Assembly: GCF_017894385.1 (NCBI RefSeq)
Contig: NZ_CP059560.1
Location: 3,914,501 to 3,978,500, forward strand
Length of the DNA: 64,000 nucleotides
Reading direction: 5' to 3'
Source: Aromatoleum petrolei
GTDB taxonomy: Bacteria > Pseudomonadota > Gammaproteobacteria > Burkholderiales > Rhodocyclaceae
The notes under the pieces are model-generated. The model saw only the letters and a program-made list of their open reading frames with translations, had not been told where the DNA came from and did no database searches. How positions within the stretch are numbered: position 1 is the first letter of the stretch; each line of letters opens with the position of its first letter. This document shows, piece by piece, positions 10,598 through 19,907 of the stretch. A program made the translations under genes and the position numbers.

Positions 10598-11827
10598 ATG
10601 AGCGACGTCAAGAAAGTTGTCCTCGCCTATTCGGGCGGACTCGATACCTCAGTCATCCTCAAGTGGCTGCAGGACACCTACAAGTGCGAAGTGGTCACCT
10701 TCACGGCCGATCTCGGCCAGGGCGAGGAACTCGAACCCGCGCGCCAGAAGGCACTGAAATTCGGCATCAAGCCGGAAAACATCTTCATCGATGATCTGCG
10801 CGAAGAGTTTGTGCGCGACTTCGTCTTCCCGATGTTCCGCTGCAACACCATCTACGAAGGCGAGTACCTGCTTGGTACCTCGATCGCCCGCCCGCTGATC
10901 GCCAAGCGTCAGATCGAGATCGCGCGCGCCACCGGCGCGGACGCCGTTTCGCATGGCGCCACCGGCAAGGGCAACGACCAGGTCCGCTTCGAGCTCGGTT
11001 ACTACGCGCTGATGCCCGGCGTGAAGGTCATCGCCCCGTGGCGCGAATGGGACCTGCTGTCGCGCGAGAAGCTGCTCGCCTATGCCGAGAAGCACGGCAT
11101 TCCCATCGAGATGAAGCACAAGCAGGGCGGCTCGCCCTACTCGATGGACGCCAACCTCCTGCACATCTCCTTCGAAGGTCGCCATCTCGAGAACCCGGCA
11201 GCCGAAGCGGAAGAGTCGATGTGGCGCTGGACGGTGTCGCCCGAGGCTGCCCCCGACGCTGCCGAATACGTCGACCTCGAGTTCGAGAAGGGTGACCTCG
11301 TCGCGATCAACGGCAAGCGCATGAAGGCGCATGAACTGCTCGGCGAACTGAACACGCTCGGCGGCAAGCATGGCATCGGCCGCCTCGATCTGGTCGAGAA
11401 CCGCTACGTCGGCATGAAGTCGCGCGGCTGCTATGAAACCCCGGGGGGTACGATCCTGCTGCGTGCACATCGTGCGATCGAATCCGTCACGCTCGACCGC
11501 GAAGTCGCCCACCTCAAGGACGATCTCCTCGCCCGATACGCCAGCCTGATCTACAACGGCTACTGGTGGAGCCCCGAGCGCCAGGCCATGCAGGCGCTCA
11601 TCGACCATACCCAGCAGACCGTCAACGGCTGGGTCCGCCTCAAGCTCTACAAGGGCAACGTCATCGTCACCGGTCGCGACTCGAAGACCGATTCGCTGTT
11701 CGATCCGACGATCGCCACGTTTGAGGACGACCAGGGTGCGTACAACCAGAAGGATGCGCACGGCTTCATCCGCCTCAACGCGCTGCGCATGCGCATCGCC
11801 GCCAACGCGCGCAACAAGCGCGGTTAA
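10598..11827 (+). CDS. argG: argininosuccinate synthase
   Basis: It joins citrulline and aspartate with ATP hydrolysis in the penultimate step of arginine synthesis. The 409-aa protein has the ATP pyrophosphatase P-loop [15 protein letters not shown] at residues 9-23, [15 protein letters not shown], and [13 protein letters not shown]. The downstream small gene starts 13 bases after the stop and shares its direction. Confidence 0.97.
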   Translation: MSDVKKVVLAYSGGLDTSVILKWLQDTYKCEVVTFTADLGQGEELEPARQKALKFGIKPENIFIDDLREEFVRDFVFPMFRCNTIYEGEYLLGTSIARPLIAKRQIEIARATGADAVSHGATGKGNDQVRFELGYYALMPGVKVIAPWREWDLLSREKLLAYAEKHGIPIEMKHKQGGSPYSMDANLLHISFEGRHLENPAAEAEESMWRWTVSPEAAPDAAEYVDLEFEKGDLVAINGKRMKAHELLGELNTLGGKHGIGRLDLVENRYVGMKSRGCYETPGGTILLRAHRAIESVTLDREVAHLKDDLLARYASLIYNGYWWSPERQAMQALIDHTQQTVNGWVRLKLYKGNVIVTGRDSKTDSLFDPTIATFEDDQGAYNQKDAHGFIRLNALRMRIAANARNKRG

Positions 11828-11839
11828 GGAGCAGTCTGG

Positions 11840-12070
11840 ATGGAGGGTGACCCGATCATATTCGGGCTGACGGTGGCGGAATTCGAGGACTGGTCGCTCA
11901 AGATCCTCGTTTCCGCGCTGATCGTGTACATGCTGTTCATCATCGGCAACCTCGCGAAACAGTCCAAGGCAGGGCGCTACGGAACGATCTGGTTGTTCGT
12001 TGCGCTCGGCCTCGGTTTTGTCGGGTTCATCGCCAAGAGCTTCATCCAGAAATTCATGGGTATCGAATAA
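11840..12070 (+). CDS. DUF2788 family small membrane protein
   Basis: A 76-aa protein with two hydrophobic segments, about residues 20-41 (LKILVSALIVYMLFIIGNL) and 48-66 (TIWLFVALGLGFVGFIAKS), and a conserved acidic N-terminus (VAEFEDWSLKI). It matches the DUF2788 family. The function is unknown. AAGGAG precedes ATG 11840. It follows argG closely and leads into ppnP, so it is probably in the same transcript. Confidence 0.78.
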   Translation: MEGDPIIFGLTVAEFEDWSLKILVSALIVYMLFIIGNLAKQSKAGRYGTIWLFVALGLGFVGFIAKSFIQKFMGIE

Positions 12071-12084
12071 GGAAGCCTCGTTTC

Positions 12085-12408
12085 ATGAGCATTACCGAGA
12101 AGATCGACGGCGTGGCCGTCACGACCAAGGCCAACGTCTATTTTGACGGCAAGTGCGTGTCGCACACCATCACCTTCGCCGACGGCACTCGCAAGTCGGT
12201 AGGTGTGATCATGCCTGCGGCACTGACCTTCAACACCGGTGCTCCGGAAATCATGGAAGGTGTGGGGGGCAGCTGCCGCGTGCGCCTGAAGGGCGAGACA
12301 GAATGGACGACCTGGGGAGTGGGGCAGTCCTTCAACGTTCCGGGCAATTCGAGTTTCGACATCGAAGTGACCGGCGAGCCCTATCACTACATCTGCCACT
12401 TCGGCTGA
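12085..12408 (+). CDS. ppnP: pyrimidine/purine nucleoside phosphorylase (PpnP family)
   Basis: A small cupin-like enzyme that phosphorolyses nucleosides. The protein is 107 aa (94 in E. coli). Family-typical features are the N-terminal KANVYFDGKCVSHTI, SVGVIMPAALTFNTGAPEIMEG and the C-terminal NSSFDIEVTGEPYHYIC. It was formerly annotated as DUF1255. It is followed by yajQ after 21 bases. Confidence 0.9.
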   Translation: MSITEKIDGVAVTTKANVYFDGKCVSHTITFADGTRKSVGVIMPAALTFNTGAPEIMEGVGGSCRVRLKGETEWTTWGVGQSFNVPGNSSFDIEVTGEPYHYICHFG

Positions 12409-12429
12409 TTGTCCCGCAGGGAGCCGAAC

Positions 12430-12915
12430 ATGCCGTCTTTCGACATCATGTCCGAAGTCGACCAACCCTCGCTGAAGAACGCGGTCGACGTCGCCAACAG
12501 CAAGATCGCCGGGCGCCATGACTTCAAGGGCACCAGCGCGAAGCTTGAGCTCGGTGAGAAGCTGATCACGATGTTCGGCGACACCGACTTCCAGCTTGAC
12601 CAGATGAAGACCATCCTCCTGCCCGAAATGACCAAGAAGAAGGTCGACGTGCGCTGTCTGGATTACGGTGACGTGCAGAAGATCTCGGGCAACAAGGTTA
12701 AGCAGGAAGTGAAGGTCCGGGTTGGCGTCGAACAGGACCTGGCCAAGAAGATCGTCAAGCTCCTCAAGGACAGCAAGATGAAGGTCCAGGCGGCGATCCA
12801 GGGGGACGTGGTTCGCGTTTCCGGCGCCAAGCGCGACGTGCTGCAGGACGCCATTGCGCTGGTGAAGAAGGACATTACTGACTTTCCTCTTCAGTTCGGC
12901 AACTTCCGCGACTGA
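12430..12915 (+). CDS. yajQ: YajQ family nucleotide-binding protein
   Basis: A 161-aa protein (E. coli YajQ 163 aa) with two ferredoxin-like halves. The N-terminus [11 protein letters not shown] and the segment YDFKGTSA-like [12 protein letters not shown] are diagnostic. Family members bind nucleotides, and some bind cyclic di-GMP. ATG 12430, with GGGAG upstream, is preferred over the ATG at 12409. It follows ppnP and precedes a YjfB-like gene. Confidence 0.93.
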   Translation: MPSFDIMSEVDQPSLKNAVDVANSKIAGRHDFKGTSAKLELGEKLITMFGDTDFQLDQMKTILLPEMTKKKVDVRCLDYGDVQKISGNKVKQEVKVRVGVEQDLAKKIVKLLKDSKMKVQAAIQGDVVRVSGAKRDVLQDAIALVKKDITDFPLQFGNFRD

Positions 12916-12932
12916 TACCGGTCGGAGGCATC

Positions 12933-13133
12933 ATGGACATCTCGACCGTCGCTTCGATCGCCTCCGCCAACGCATCGACCACCCTCAAGGCCGAGGCCTC
13001 TGTGCTTGTCCTCAAGAAGGCCATGGAGCTGCAAACGCTGAATGCGGCGCAGCTCCTGCAGGCCCTTCCTCCCGCTCCCTCCGGCCCGACGCCGGGTGCG
13101 ACCATCGGCGGCGCCATAGACGTTTTCGTCTGA
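12933..13133 (+). CDS. YjfB-family putative motility protein
   Basis: A 66-aa protein: MDISTVASIASANASTTL, then a helix with the A-V-L-K-K-A-M-E-L pattern, then a Pro-rich tail. This is the pattern of the short YjfB-like family often linked to flagellar genes. No flagellar gene is near here. CGGAGG lies upstream of ATG 12933. The role is unknown. Confidence 0.75.
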   Translation: MDISTVASIASANASTTLKAEASVLVLKKAMELQTLNAAQLLQALPPAPSGPTPGATIGGAIDVFV

Positions 13134-13258
13134 GCGTGTTCTGACCCGGATGATGGGCTCCGTGCTCATCACGCGGCGGCCCGCCGTCGAACTTGCGAGG
13201 CCGTCTCGCCGCGCAGCCCCTTTCGAATAATTGAACTGAGCATCAAACGCGTCCGCTC

Positions 13259-13279
13259 GCCCCGAGTTTGTCGAAGGGC
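13259..13279. repeat. REP-like palindromic fragment in a gene-free gap
   Basis: The 360 bases between the YjfB-like gene (13133) and fimT (13494) hold no supported gene. They include this imperfect hairpin, whose reverse complement begins GCCCTTCGACAAACTC and resembles short repetitive palindromes common in proteobacterial genomes. The last 100 bases before fimT are AT-rich (around 13420-13465) and probably hold its promoter, but I could not fit a good -35/-10 pair. Confidence 0.3.
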
Positions 13280-13493
13280 ATGATTGGCGGGTGCAAGCGG
13301 GGCGCTGCGAAGTGCAGCCCGCCGCGCAGCCGTCGTACGGTTCCCCGCGCTTGAGTTGGCGCGGCGCAATATTCCCCCTCGCTGTTCGAGCTGTCACGAT
13401 TGTCCTGCAACATATCAAGCTCCGATGAAAATGTTATTGTCATTTATACAAATTACAATAGAATCTTCGCCGGTTCCATGTCGGGAGGGCGCA

Positions 13494-14093
13494 GTGGGTT
13501 TGGATGCAGGGATCAACGTTGGCCGGGGCAAGCGGCAGCGGGTGGAGCAAAACACCAGCCTTCGACGCCGTCGGGCGTCATCAAGGGGATATTCGCTCGT
13601 AGAACTGGCGGCGGTCGTGGCCATTGCCGGTGTGGTGTCCGCGATCGCGGTGCCGTCGTTTGCGCGACTACTGACGGACGCGCGTGTGGGCGAGGCGTCG
13701 AGCGATTTGTTCTCTGCGGTGATTCAGACTCGCTCGGAGGCGCTCAAAAGGCGCCACAGGATCATTCTGTGCCCCAGCGATGATACGCAGGACTGTTCCG
13801 GCACGGCGGACTGGAACCCCGGCTGGATCATGTTCGAGGACGCCAACGACAACGGTCGGCGCGAGACCGAGGAGCCTCTGCTTCGAACTGGTGAGGCGCG
13901 CGATAGCCGGATCCGCATCTGGGGCGACGCCAGTGTCGGCCGTTATGTGTCCTATGTTGCCACCGGACGCACGCAGCAACTCGCAACCAGCGCCTGGCAA
14001 GCGGGCACCCTGACGGTGTGCAGCGAGGGGATTGCGCGCAAGATCATCATCAATCGCGTCGGCCGGCCGCGCTTGGCACACGCAATCTGCTGA
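13494..14093 (+). CDS. fimT: FimT-like type IV prepilin (GspH/FimT family)
   Basis: A pseudopilin with a class III leader. The cleavage site is SSRG^YSLVEL, with Gly at -1 and Glu at +5; Tyr at +1 is unusual (Phe is common). The family-typical segments LCPSDD and WNPGWIMFEDANDNGRRE follow, and the C-terminus contains GRPR. Start GTG 13494 is chosen for its CGGGAGGG ribosome site. It gives 199 aa with a long, very basic leader; an upstream ATG at 13428 is possible. It is on the strand opposite the minor pilin operon and convergent with pilY1. Confidence 0.85.
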   Translation: MGLDAGINVGRGKRQRVEQNTSLRRRRASSRGYSLVELAAVVAIAGVVSAIAVPSFARLLTDARVGEASSDLFSAVIQTRSEALKRRHRIILCPSDDTQDCSGTADWNPGWIMFEDANDNGRRETEEPLLRTGEARDSRIRIWGDASVGRYVSYVATGRTQQLATSAWQAGTLTVCSEGIARKIIINRVGRPRLAHAIC

Positions 14094-14143
14094 AGAAGGC
14101 GTCGCACGTTCGTGAACCAGCGTACGTGCAGACCGGCTAAAGC

Positions 14144-14167
14144 GCGGGCCGCGTCGTCGCGGCCCGC
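14144..14167. terminator. GC-rich stem-loop between convergent fimT and pilY1
   Basis: A perfect 10-bp stem, GCGGGCCGCG (14144-14153) and CGCGGCCCGC (14158-14167), with loop TCGT. It lies between the 3' ends of fimT and pilY1. There is no strong T run on either side, so termination may be partial, but the position fits a shared terminator. Confidence 0.6.
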
Positions 14168-14189
14168 AATCAGGTTTACTTGAATCAGA

Positions 14190-17100
14190 TCAGTCTATCT
14201 TCTTGTAACGATAGACCTTGGTGCGGTTCTTCTTGATCGGGATGGGCGGAAGTTTCGCTTCCAGCGGCGATCCGCTCCCTGCCTCCGGTTTTCCCCCGAT
14301 GATGAACGGAACGATCTTGCCGTCAACTTCAACCACCCCGGTCACCGGGGATGGTGGAAGTCCCCCGCCGGCAAACTCGTTCGATCTGCTCGCACCGGCC
14401 GGGGGTACATCATCGCAGGAGGCGCCGCCATGCAGGAAGCACGCTGCATAACCTCGGGCTGTCCCGAGCGCGGAACATCCGACGGGTTCGCCGTCCTTGA
14501 CCTCTTGCCCTGCCCGGAAGGTACTGAAGTTCACCAGACCCCCGACAGTTGCACCGGTGGTGACAACCTGTTCGTTCGCCGTGTTCTCAAGGTCGATGAC
14601 CCAGCCGCGGGGCCGCAGCAGAGGATCGGAAAAGGCTGTTAGATACCCAGTTACGCTTGCCGTGCTGGTGTTCATGAGATCGCAGCCGGTATCCGTTACG
14701 GCGTCACCGGCCTTGTCGCAATCGGTGCGGTCGTCGATTGTCACAAACGCAGGGCTCGACTTTGTTGTTTGCTTGTAGCTGTCCCAGAAGCCGTAGAATC
14801 GGTTCTTGACGAGCGCCGCAGCCGACTTCTCGAGCGGTTTCTCACGGTTGCCAGTTCCGATCAGGACGATATTGAATTCTCCGATGGTAACCACGTCCGG
14901 TGCATATAGGAACTTGCGGCTCTTCGATGTCACGGACCAGTCCGCAACCATTGCCACGTGGGTGATGACCCAATTTGCCGGGTCGTTGGACGAAAGGTTG
15001 ACGCGCCACAGATTGCCACTCGTATCGGCGGCGTAAATTATGTCCGTGTATCCGTCGTTGTCCGTGTCGACGGGCACAACGTCGGCAACGACACGGCCAG
15101 CGCTGGAACTGATTTTGCTGAAGTCAATGAATTGCTTGAGCTCGCCAGTCACGGCGTCAAGGACGAAGATGCCTCGTCCGGTCGGAGCGGTGGAACACGT
15201 GCGCGGCTCGCTGTCCTCGCACTTGTCGTAGCCGGCCCCAAAAATTGCAAACAGCGTCGACGCACCCTTGACGCGCATCAGCTTGGGCGTGGACCAAGTC
15301 TGCCCGATTTTTTCGACGCCGGAGCCACCAACGCAGCCAGTGTTGTCGGTGTTGGTTGTCGTCGGACAGCCGAATCGCCACATTGGGACGGGGGTGCCGT
15401 CCGTCTCCGCAGGATGCTTCGTGATGTTGAAGGCATAGATCATCCGACCGCCACGTCGCATTGACGCGTATAGGTACTTGACGGCAGCCCCGGTGCCATC
15501 GGTGTTGGCCGGGCCGGCGTACGCGCCCAGCGATCCGTCGAAGAAGTAATCCTTCGGGGAAGTGGGATCGTCGAAGAACGTGATGAGCGGATAGTTGTCT
15601 CGATTGCGCTGGAGACGGCTCACGAACTCGGGTGCGATAAACGACCACAGTTCATTCCCCGCATCCGAGGTCTTGTTGCCGTTGATTGCTCTGAGTAGTC
15701 CGTCGTCCGCACCGTAGTAGACAACGACGTTGTCCTTGGTGCCTGAGCCGTAGTTGATGGCCAGTGGCCGCGAGTGAATGACGCCGCCATGTACCGTGGG
15801 ACGCATCGTCGCTGCGTCCTTACCGTATTGAATGTCGTCGGGGTTGGCTGCGCTCGTCGAATTATAGCCGTCGCCTACGTTTGTCCCCCTAACCCATGCG
15901 GCGACTGAGGCGTCGGCATCGCCGAACTCCTTCGCGCTGGTGCAACTGCTCGTGTTGCAGGTTTGGATGACTCGTTTGGACGGTGTCATGTTTCGCAGAT
16001 TCTGGGCGACACCACCGCGCTCCACGACACTTCCGTCAGGTGCGTCGTTGTATTTCGTGTCCGATGTGCAACTTCCTTCCGGAATCTGCCAGACATCCTT
16101 GTTTGCCTTCGGGTCCGTAACCGACTGCCAGTAGTTTGCTGGATCGGACGACTTTGTCCAGAAGCTCGTGGCGCATCCTTGGAGGAACCCGGTATTGGTA
16201 TTGTCGATGGCAGCTTCCTTCTTCGCATCGGCAAGGTACAGGGTGCGCTTGGTCGTGCTTCCGTCCGAAGTTTCCTTGATCGCGAATTGATACTGCTTGA
16301 GGTTGCCGGCCCAGCGCGGACGGCCGTCCGCCCCGGGACGGAACATGCCGATGAACACCTGGTTCAGGTAGGTGCCCTGGGTATTCACGCTGATCGGTAG
16401 TGATGCGGAGGCAAAGGCGGAGTTTCGCGCCGAAATCTGCAAGAGGACGTCCTTGATCGCCTTTATGAGCGCGCCGATGTTCCCGTCGACTTTGAACGCG
16501 CCGCCTACGCTCGGGCCGCCGTTGATGGCCATCGAGTCGAGCAGGCGCGCCTGCAGATCGTCTGTCGGGCTGGCGAAGGTCTTATTGAACACGTTGATCG
16601 TGAACGTCTTGACCGGTTGCTGCCCCGTGAGGCTGCTGACATCGGTGCCGGCGAGGAACTGGGCCCATTCGTCGGCGTAACGCGTATTGCTGGCCACCCT
16701 TTCATCGTAGATCTGCTTCGGCGTCAGTCCGATCCGTTCCATGACGCCGTTGATGCCGCTCTTCGGTGGACTGTTCGGATCGAACTCCGCGTTCGGAAAT
16801 GCGTTGCCGATTAGGAGAAGGTAATTTTTGCCGCAGAAGCCCTCCTGGATTGGGCTCTTGTAGACCTTGCGGTCTGTGTCTGGAACGAAGGCGTCGGCGT
16901 CTTCCAGACTGTTTTTGAGGGAGTAGCGGGTCGGCCCGAATCCCTTGGCTCCGGCCGGCGAGCCCATTGCCGTTGCTTCGCGCCCGGATGTATTGGCATA
17001 TCCGCCGAAATACTTGAAGACTTCGTACATTGACGAGCCGTAATCGCCGGAAGAGGGGCCTTTGAAATCGTTGCCGGTGATGTTCGCATCGATATTGTCC

Positions 17101-17675
17101 AAATCTTGGATCAATGCAAAATTCTTCGGCAAGGCTGCGACGCACGAGTCGTATTTCTCTTTAATCGCCGCTGCAAGTTGGTCGGGCGTCAGGTCACTGG
17201 GCAGCGTGAAACCCATGCTTTTCGCGGTGGGCAGTTCGAGGATGCGCCGACGGATGTAGCCCGAGACGCCGCTGGCGCTATCTACCGTACCCTCGGTGTT
17301 GTACAGCATCAAACCGACATTGACGCCGAGTTCCTCGGTGCAGGAGATCTCCTGCAGTACCTGCTTGAGGGCGCGCAATTCGACCTGTCCTTGCACGAGC
17401 TTTGAATCAGCACCGAATATAAGATTCGTATACTTCCGACAAGCTACCACCGCTGGATCCGTCGAGTCCGCGGATCCGCACTTGGCTAACGCGTCGCTCT
17501 TATCCCACTGCTGTCGTGAATTCGACCAGTTGGACGAGTTGTCTATGAAGATCAGAACGTTGGACGCGGAGGAGGCGGTGCCTTGGGTGTAGATGTCGAT
17601 ATCCTCTGCGTAGGCTGAGCACCACGTAAGCCCCGCGAAGGCCAGCGCAATTGCGCGCGATAGCTTGATTTTCAT
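14190..17675 (-). CDS. pilY1: PilY1-type type IV pilus tip/assembly protein
   Basis: A large exported protein that sits at the pilus tip with the minor pilins and affects adhesion and retraction. It is 1161 aa with a signal peptide (residues 1-24, cleaved near SAYAED). Near residue 41 is a VWA-like strand FIDNSSNWS with a degenerate MIDAS. The C-terminal half is the PilY1 beta-propeller, with a calcium loop of the D-x-D-x-D-G-x-x-D kind (VDTDNDGYTDIIYAADTSG). ATG 17675 follows GGAG; the open frame extends slightly upstream. It is the last gene of the pilE-fimU-pilV-pilW-pilX-pilY1 operon. Confidence 0.93.
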   Translation of the reverse strand: MKIKLSRAIALAFAGLTWCSAYAEDIDIYTQGTASSASNVLIFIDNSSNWSNSRQQWDKSDALAKCGSADSTDPAVVACRKYTNLIFGADSKLVQGQVELRALKQVLQEISCTEELGVNVGLMLYNTEGTVDSASGVSGYIRRRILELPTAKSMGFTLPSDLTPDQLAAAIKEKYDSCVAALPKNFALIQDLDNIDANITGNDFKGPSSGDYGSSMYEVFKYFGGYANTSGREATAMGSPAGAKGFGPTRYSLKNSLEDADAFVPDTDRKVYKSPIQEGFCGKNYLLLIGNAFPNAEFDPNSPPKSGINGVMERIGLTPKQIYDERVASNTRYADEWAQFLAGTDVSSLTGQQPVKTFTINVFNKTFASPTDDLQARLLDSMAINGGPSVGGAFKVDGNIGALIKAIKDVLLQISARNSAFASASLPISVNTQGTYLNQVFIGMFRPGADGRPRWAGNLKQYQFAIKETSDGSTTKRTLYLADAKKEAAIDNTNTGFLQGCATSFWTKSSDPANYWQSVTDPKANKDVWQIPEGSCTSDTKYNDAPDGSVVERGGVAQNLRNMTPSKRVIQTCNTSSCTSAKEFGDADASVAAWVRGTNVGDGYNSTSAANPDDIQYGKDAATMRPTVHGGVIHSRPLAINYGSGTKDNVVVYYGADDGLLRAINGNKTSDAGNELWSFIAPEFVSRLQRNRDNYPLITFFDDPTSPKDYFFDGSLGAYAGPANTDGTGAAVKYLYASMRRGGRMIYAFNITKHPAETDGTPVPMWRFGCPTTTNTDNTGCVGGSGVEKIGQTWSTPKLMRVKGASTLFAIFGAGYDKCEDSEPRTCSTAPTGRGIFVLDAVTGELKQFIDFSKISSSAGRVVADVVPVDTDNDGYTDIIYAADTSGNLWRVNLSSNDPANWVITHVAMVADWSVTSKSRKFLYAPDVVTIGEFNIVLIGTGNREKPLEKSAAALVKNRFYGFWDSYKQTTKSSPAFVTIDDRTDCDKAGDAVTDTGCDLMNTSTASVTGYLTAFSDPLLRPRGWVIDLENTANEQVVTTGATVGGLVNFSTFRAGQEVKDGEPVGCSALGTARGYAACFLHGGASCDDVPPAGASRSNEFAGGGLPPSPVTGVVEVDGKIVPFIIGGKPEAGSGSPLEAKLPPIPIKKNRTKVYRYKKID

Positions 17676-17708
17676 TTCGTCACTCCGTTGTCCGGCGTAT
17701 CTGCGCAA

Positions 17709-18290
17709 TCACTTTTCACAATCGTTTTTTGCTTCAGCGTAATCGATCCGCATTTCAACACCCTGCGCGACCTGTACTTTTGTTCCAGTGCTGGGTACCT
17801 CGACGTCTGCACTCATTTCCCAAAGGGAGGTGGCGCACAGGGAGTTGTCGTTCAGCGACGCAGCGTCGACGACTATCGTGATACCCGAACCGGCTGTGCT
17901 CCCAAAGCAGGCGATGTTTTCAAGTGGGACGCTGTTACCGGCTCCGACGAGCTCGGACTTCTTCAGGTAGCGGTATCTCTTGCATTTTGAGTTTGGGATG
18001 GTCACGTTGTACTTTTGGCTGCTGCTTGCGCTGCTGCCGTCGAATGCCGGAAGCGTGTTCGGGTCGGCATTCAAGTTGGTCGCGGTGAAATTGTCCGTAT
18101 TCAAAGCCTGGTCAAGGTGATAATTCGCGGCGTTCTCCGCTTCCACCTGGAACTGTTCGTTGCCCGCGATCAACATGTTAGTCTTGGCGAGCCGAATGGC
18201 CGATACTGCCAGTAGTGTGATGAGGATCAGCATGATGAGGCCGACGAACAGCACGGCACCCGCTTGTCCGGCCTTGCGTGGGTAGGTCAT
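17709..18290 (-). CDS. pilX: PilX-type minor pilin assembly protein
   Basis: 193 aa. After a short basic leader (MTYPRKAGQ) comes AGAVLFVGLIMLILITLLAVSA, the hydrophobic helix of PilX, whose +5 position is often not Glu. A PilX C-terminal domain with several cysteines follows. ATG 18290 overlaps the pilW stop by 4 bases (ATGA), so translation is coupled. GAGAG lies upstream. A 33-base gap leads to pilY1. Confidence 0.88.
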   Translation of the reverse strand: MTYPRKAGQAGAVLFVGLIMLILITLLAVSAIRLAKTNMLIAGNEQFQVEAENAANYHLDQALNTDNFTATNLNADPNTLPAFDGSSASSSQKYNVTIPNSKCKRYRYLKKSELVGAGNSVPLENIACFGSTAGSGITIVVDAASLNDNSLCATSLWEMSADVEVPSTGTKVQVAQGVEMRIDYAEAKNDCEK

Positions 18291-19285
18291 TTCTCTCTCC
18301 GCGCGACGGGGTGGACGAGTTCGATATAGGTTGTGAACACGTGGCGCTTGTAGCCGGCGGGCAATAGCCCGGCGATCGCACCTGCGTCTTTCGTTCCCAG
18401 CTTGAATGTCTTGGATTCTGAGTAACCGGGAGTCGGAAGCAGCGACCGGGCGATCAACCATACGCGGACTCCGACGATGTCGGCCATCTTGTCGGCGGTC
18501 GGAGTTTCGCTGAATTCGTCGGGAGAGCCGTTCGAATTTGTGTCAATTGCATACTCGAACTGCAGGTCTTCGATCCCTTCGACAAGGTCTTGGGCTGCTT
18601 GCAGACCGTCACTGCGTACGTCAACCCGCCTGAGCACTGGGATACCCTTCGCTTCGCCAATGAAGAAAATTCGGCGGATGTATTCGCGGATCGGCGCCTT
18701 CGTTCCGTCGCATTTCTTCGTTTGCATCGTGAACACGGTGTCGGGGTCCTGCTCCGTGTGGCTCTTTAGAACCATCCTGTTTCCGGCATCGTATTGCGCA
18801 CCGCACATTTGAACCTGCAGGAACGCCCGGCCCTGATCGGTATTGTCTAGTGCCTCGGGCGACTGTTCGGAGGTCGAGGCACGTTGGACAAAGATCATCC
18901 CGGTGTTAGCCTTGACTGACGCGGAGTTGATGCAGTCAAACCGGTCGCTATTCACGCCTTCGACCGCCACGACCATGGTGTCGCTCCAGTCGGCGACCGT
19001 CGAGGAACAGGGGCTCGCGGTCTTTGCGCCAGTGTTCAGATTCGCCAGGGCGTCGTAATAGCCGGCCATCGAAAGTTCGTCCTTGAGTATCTGGAGGGCG
19101 TAACGGCCGTTCTCGAGTTGCGTTGCGGCATTGTTGAGTTCCCGCCGGGACTGGCTGTTGTTAACGAATACGGTGGTCATCGCAGCCAAAACAAGCAGGC
19201 CCAAGGTCATCGAAATCATGACCTCTACGAGGGAAACGCCAGCTTGCGTGCGGCCGAAGGGATGGGAAGGTACGAAACGGAACAT
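18287..19285 (-). CDS. pilW: PilW-type minor pilin
   Basis: 332 aa. Prepilin cleavage site TQAG^VSLVEVMIS with Glu at +5, then the long N-terminal helix and the PilW pattern NNAATQLENGRYALQILKDEL. The size fits PilW, the largest minor pilin. It belongs to the priming complex that starts pilus assembly with PilV, PilX, FimU and PilY1. GGAG lies 10 bases before ATG 19285. It overlaps pilX by ATGA. Confidence 0.9.
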   Translation of the reverse strand: MFRFVPSHPFGRTQAGVSLVEVMISMTLGLLVLAAMTTVFVNNSQSRRELNNAATQLENGRYALQILKDELSMAGYYDALANLNTGAKTASPCSSTVADWSDTMVVAVEGVNSDRFDCINSASVKANTGMIFVQRASTSEQSPEALDNTDQGRAFLQVQMCGAQYDAGNRMVLKSHTEQDPDTVFTMQTKKCDGTKAPIREYIRRIFFIGEAKGIPVLRRVDVRSDGLQAAQDLVEGIEDLQFEYAIDTNSNGSPDEFSETPTADKMADIVGVRVWLIARSLLPTPGYSESKTFKLGTKDAGAIAGLLPAGYKRHVFTTYIELVHPVARREK

Positions 19286-19307
19286 GGGATGTAATCTCCG
19301 TCGCGTT

Positions 19308-19907
19308 TCAGCTGGCAGCGAGTTTCGGGATAAGAACGCGGATCACCACCGCGCGCCTTTGGCCTGCGCCAAAATCCACATCAGGAGCACACCGTGCTCC
19401 AGGCGTGTTCGCGGCCGGGGACGCGGTCGGGGTGAGCCCTTGCCAGACGCCGACAACAAAGTATTCGGCGAGCGCATTCGGGGTTGGGTCGGCAACGGTA
19501 AGGACGCAGCCACGCATACCTATCGGCGCACCGATACTCCGGGTGTTGCCATCGCTTTCCTTCCGGCTTTCAGCGGCGCCCTTCATTGAGTTGCTCCATT
19601 CGCAGAGGTGCCGAGCTGCGCCTGTCAAGGCGGCGCAGTCGGCCGGCTCGGCGTCGTTGGTGCCATAGACCTTGTTTGTGGCGAAACCGTTTGCGTATTG
19701 GCGCCCTGCTGCGATTCTGCTTGCCATGTCCTGTACCAGCGCCAGTGCAACCGAGCGTTGGTAGGCCTCCATTTCGATTTCATTGGACTTGGCCTGCAGG
19801 CCGGCAAGGCCCAATAATCCGATTGCCAGGATGAGAATCGATACGAGAACCTCAATCAGGCTGAAGCCTCCGTTATGTTTGGTCGAACGCGTCTTGTGGT
19901 TATTCAT
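19308..19907 (-). CDS. pilV: PilV-type minor pilin
   Basis: 199 aa. Class III leader ending HNGG^FSLIEVLVSILIL, Glu at +5, then the PilV-typical GLLGLAGLQAKSNEIEMEAYQRS. ATG 19907 overlaps the fimU stop by 4 bases (ATGA), and GGAG lies upstream. Co-transcribed with its neighbours in the minor pilin operon. Confidence 0.9.
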   Translation of the reverse strand: MNNHKTRSTKHNGGFSLIEVLVSILILAIGLLGLAGLQAKSNEIEMEAYQRSVALALVQDMASRIAAGRQYANGFATNKVYGTNDAEPADCAALTGAARHLCEWSNSMKGAAESRKESDGNTRSIGAPIGMRGCVLTVADPTPNALAEYFVVGVWQGLTPTASPAANTPGARCAPDVDFGAGQRRAVVIRVLIPKLAAS

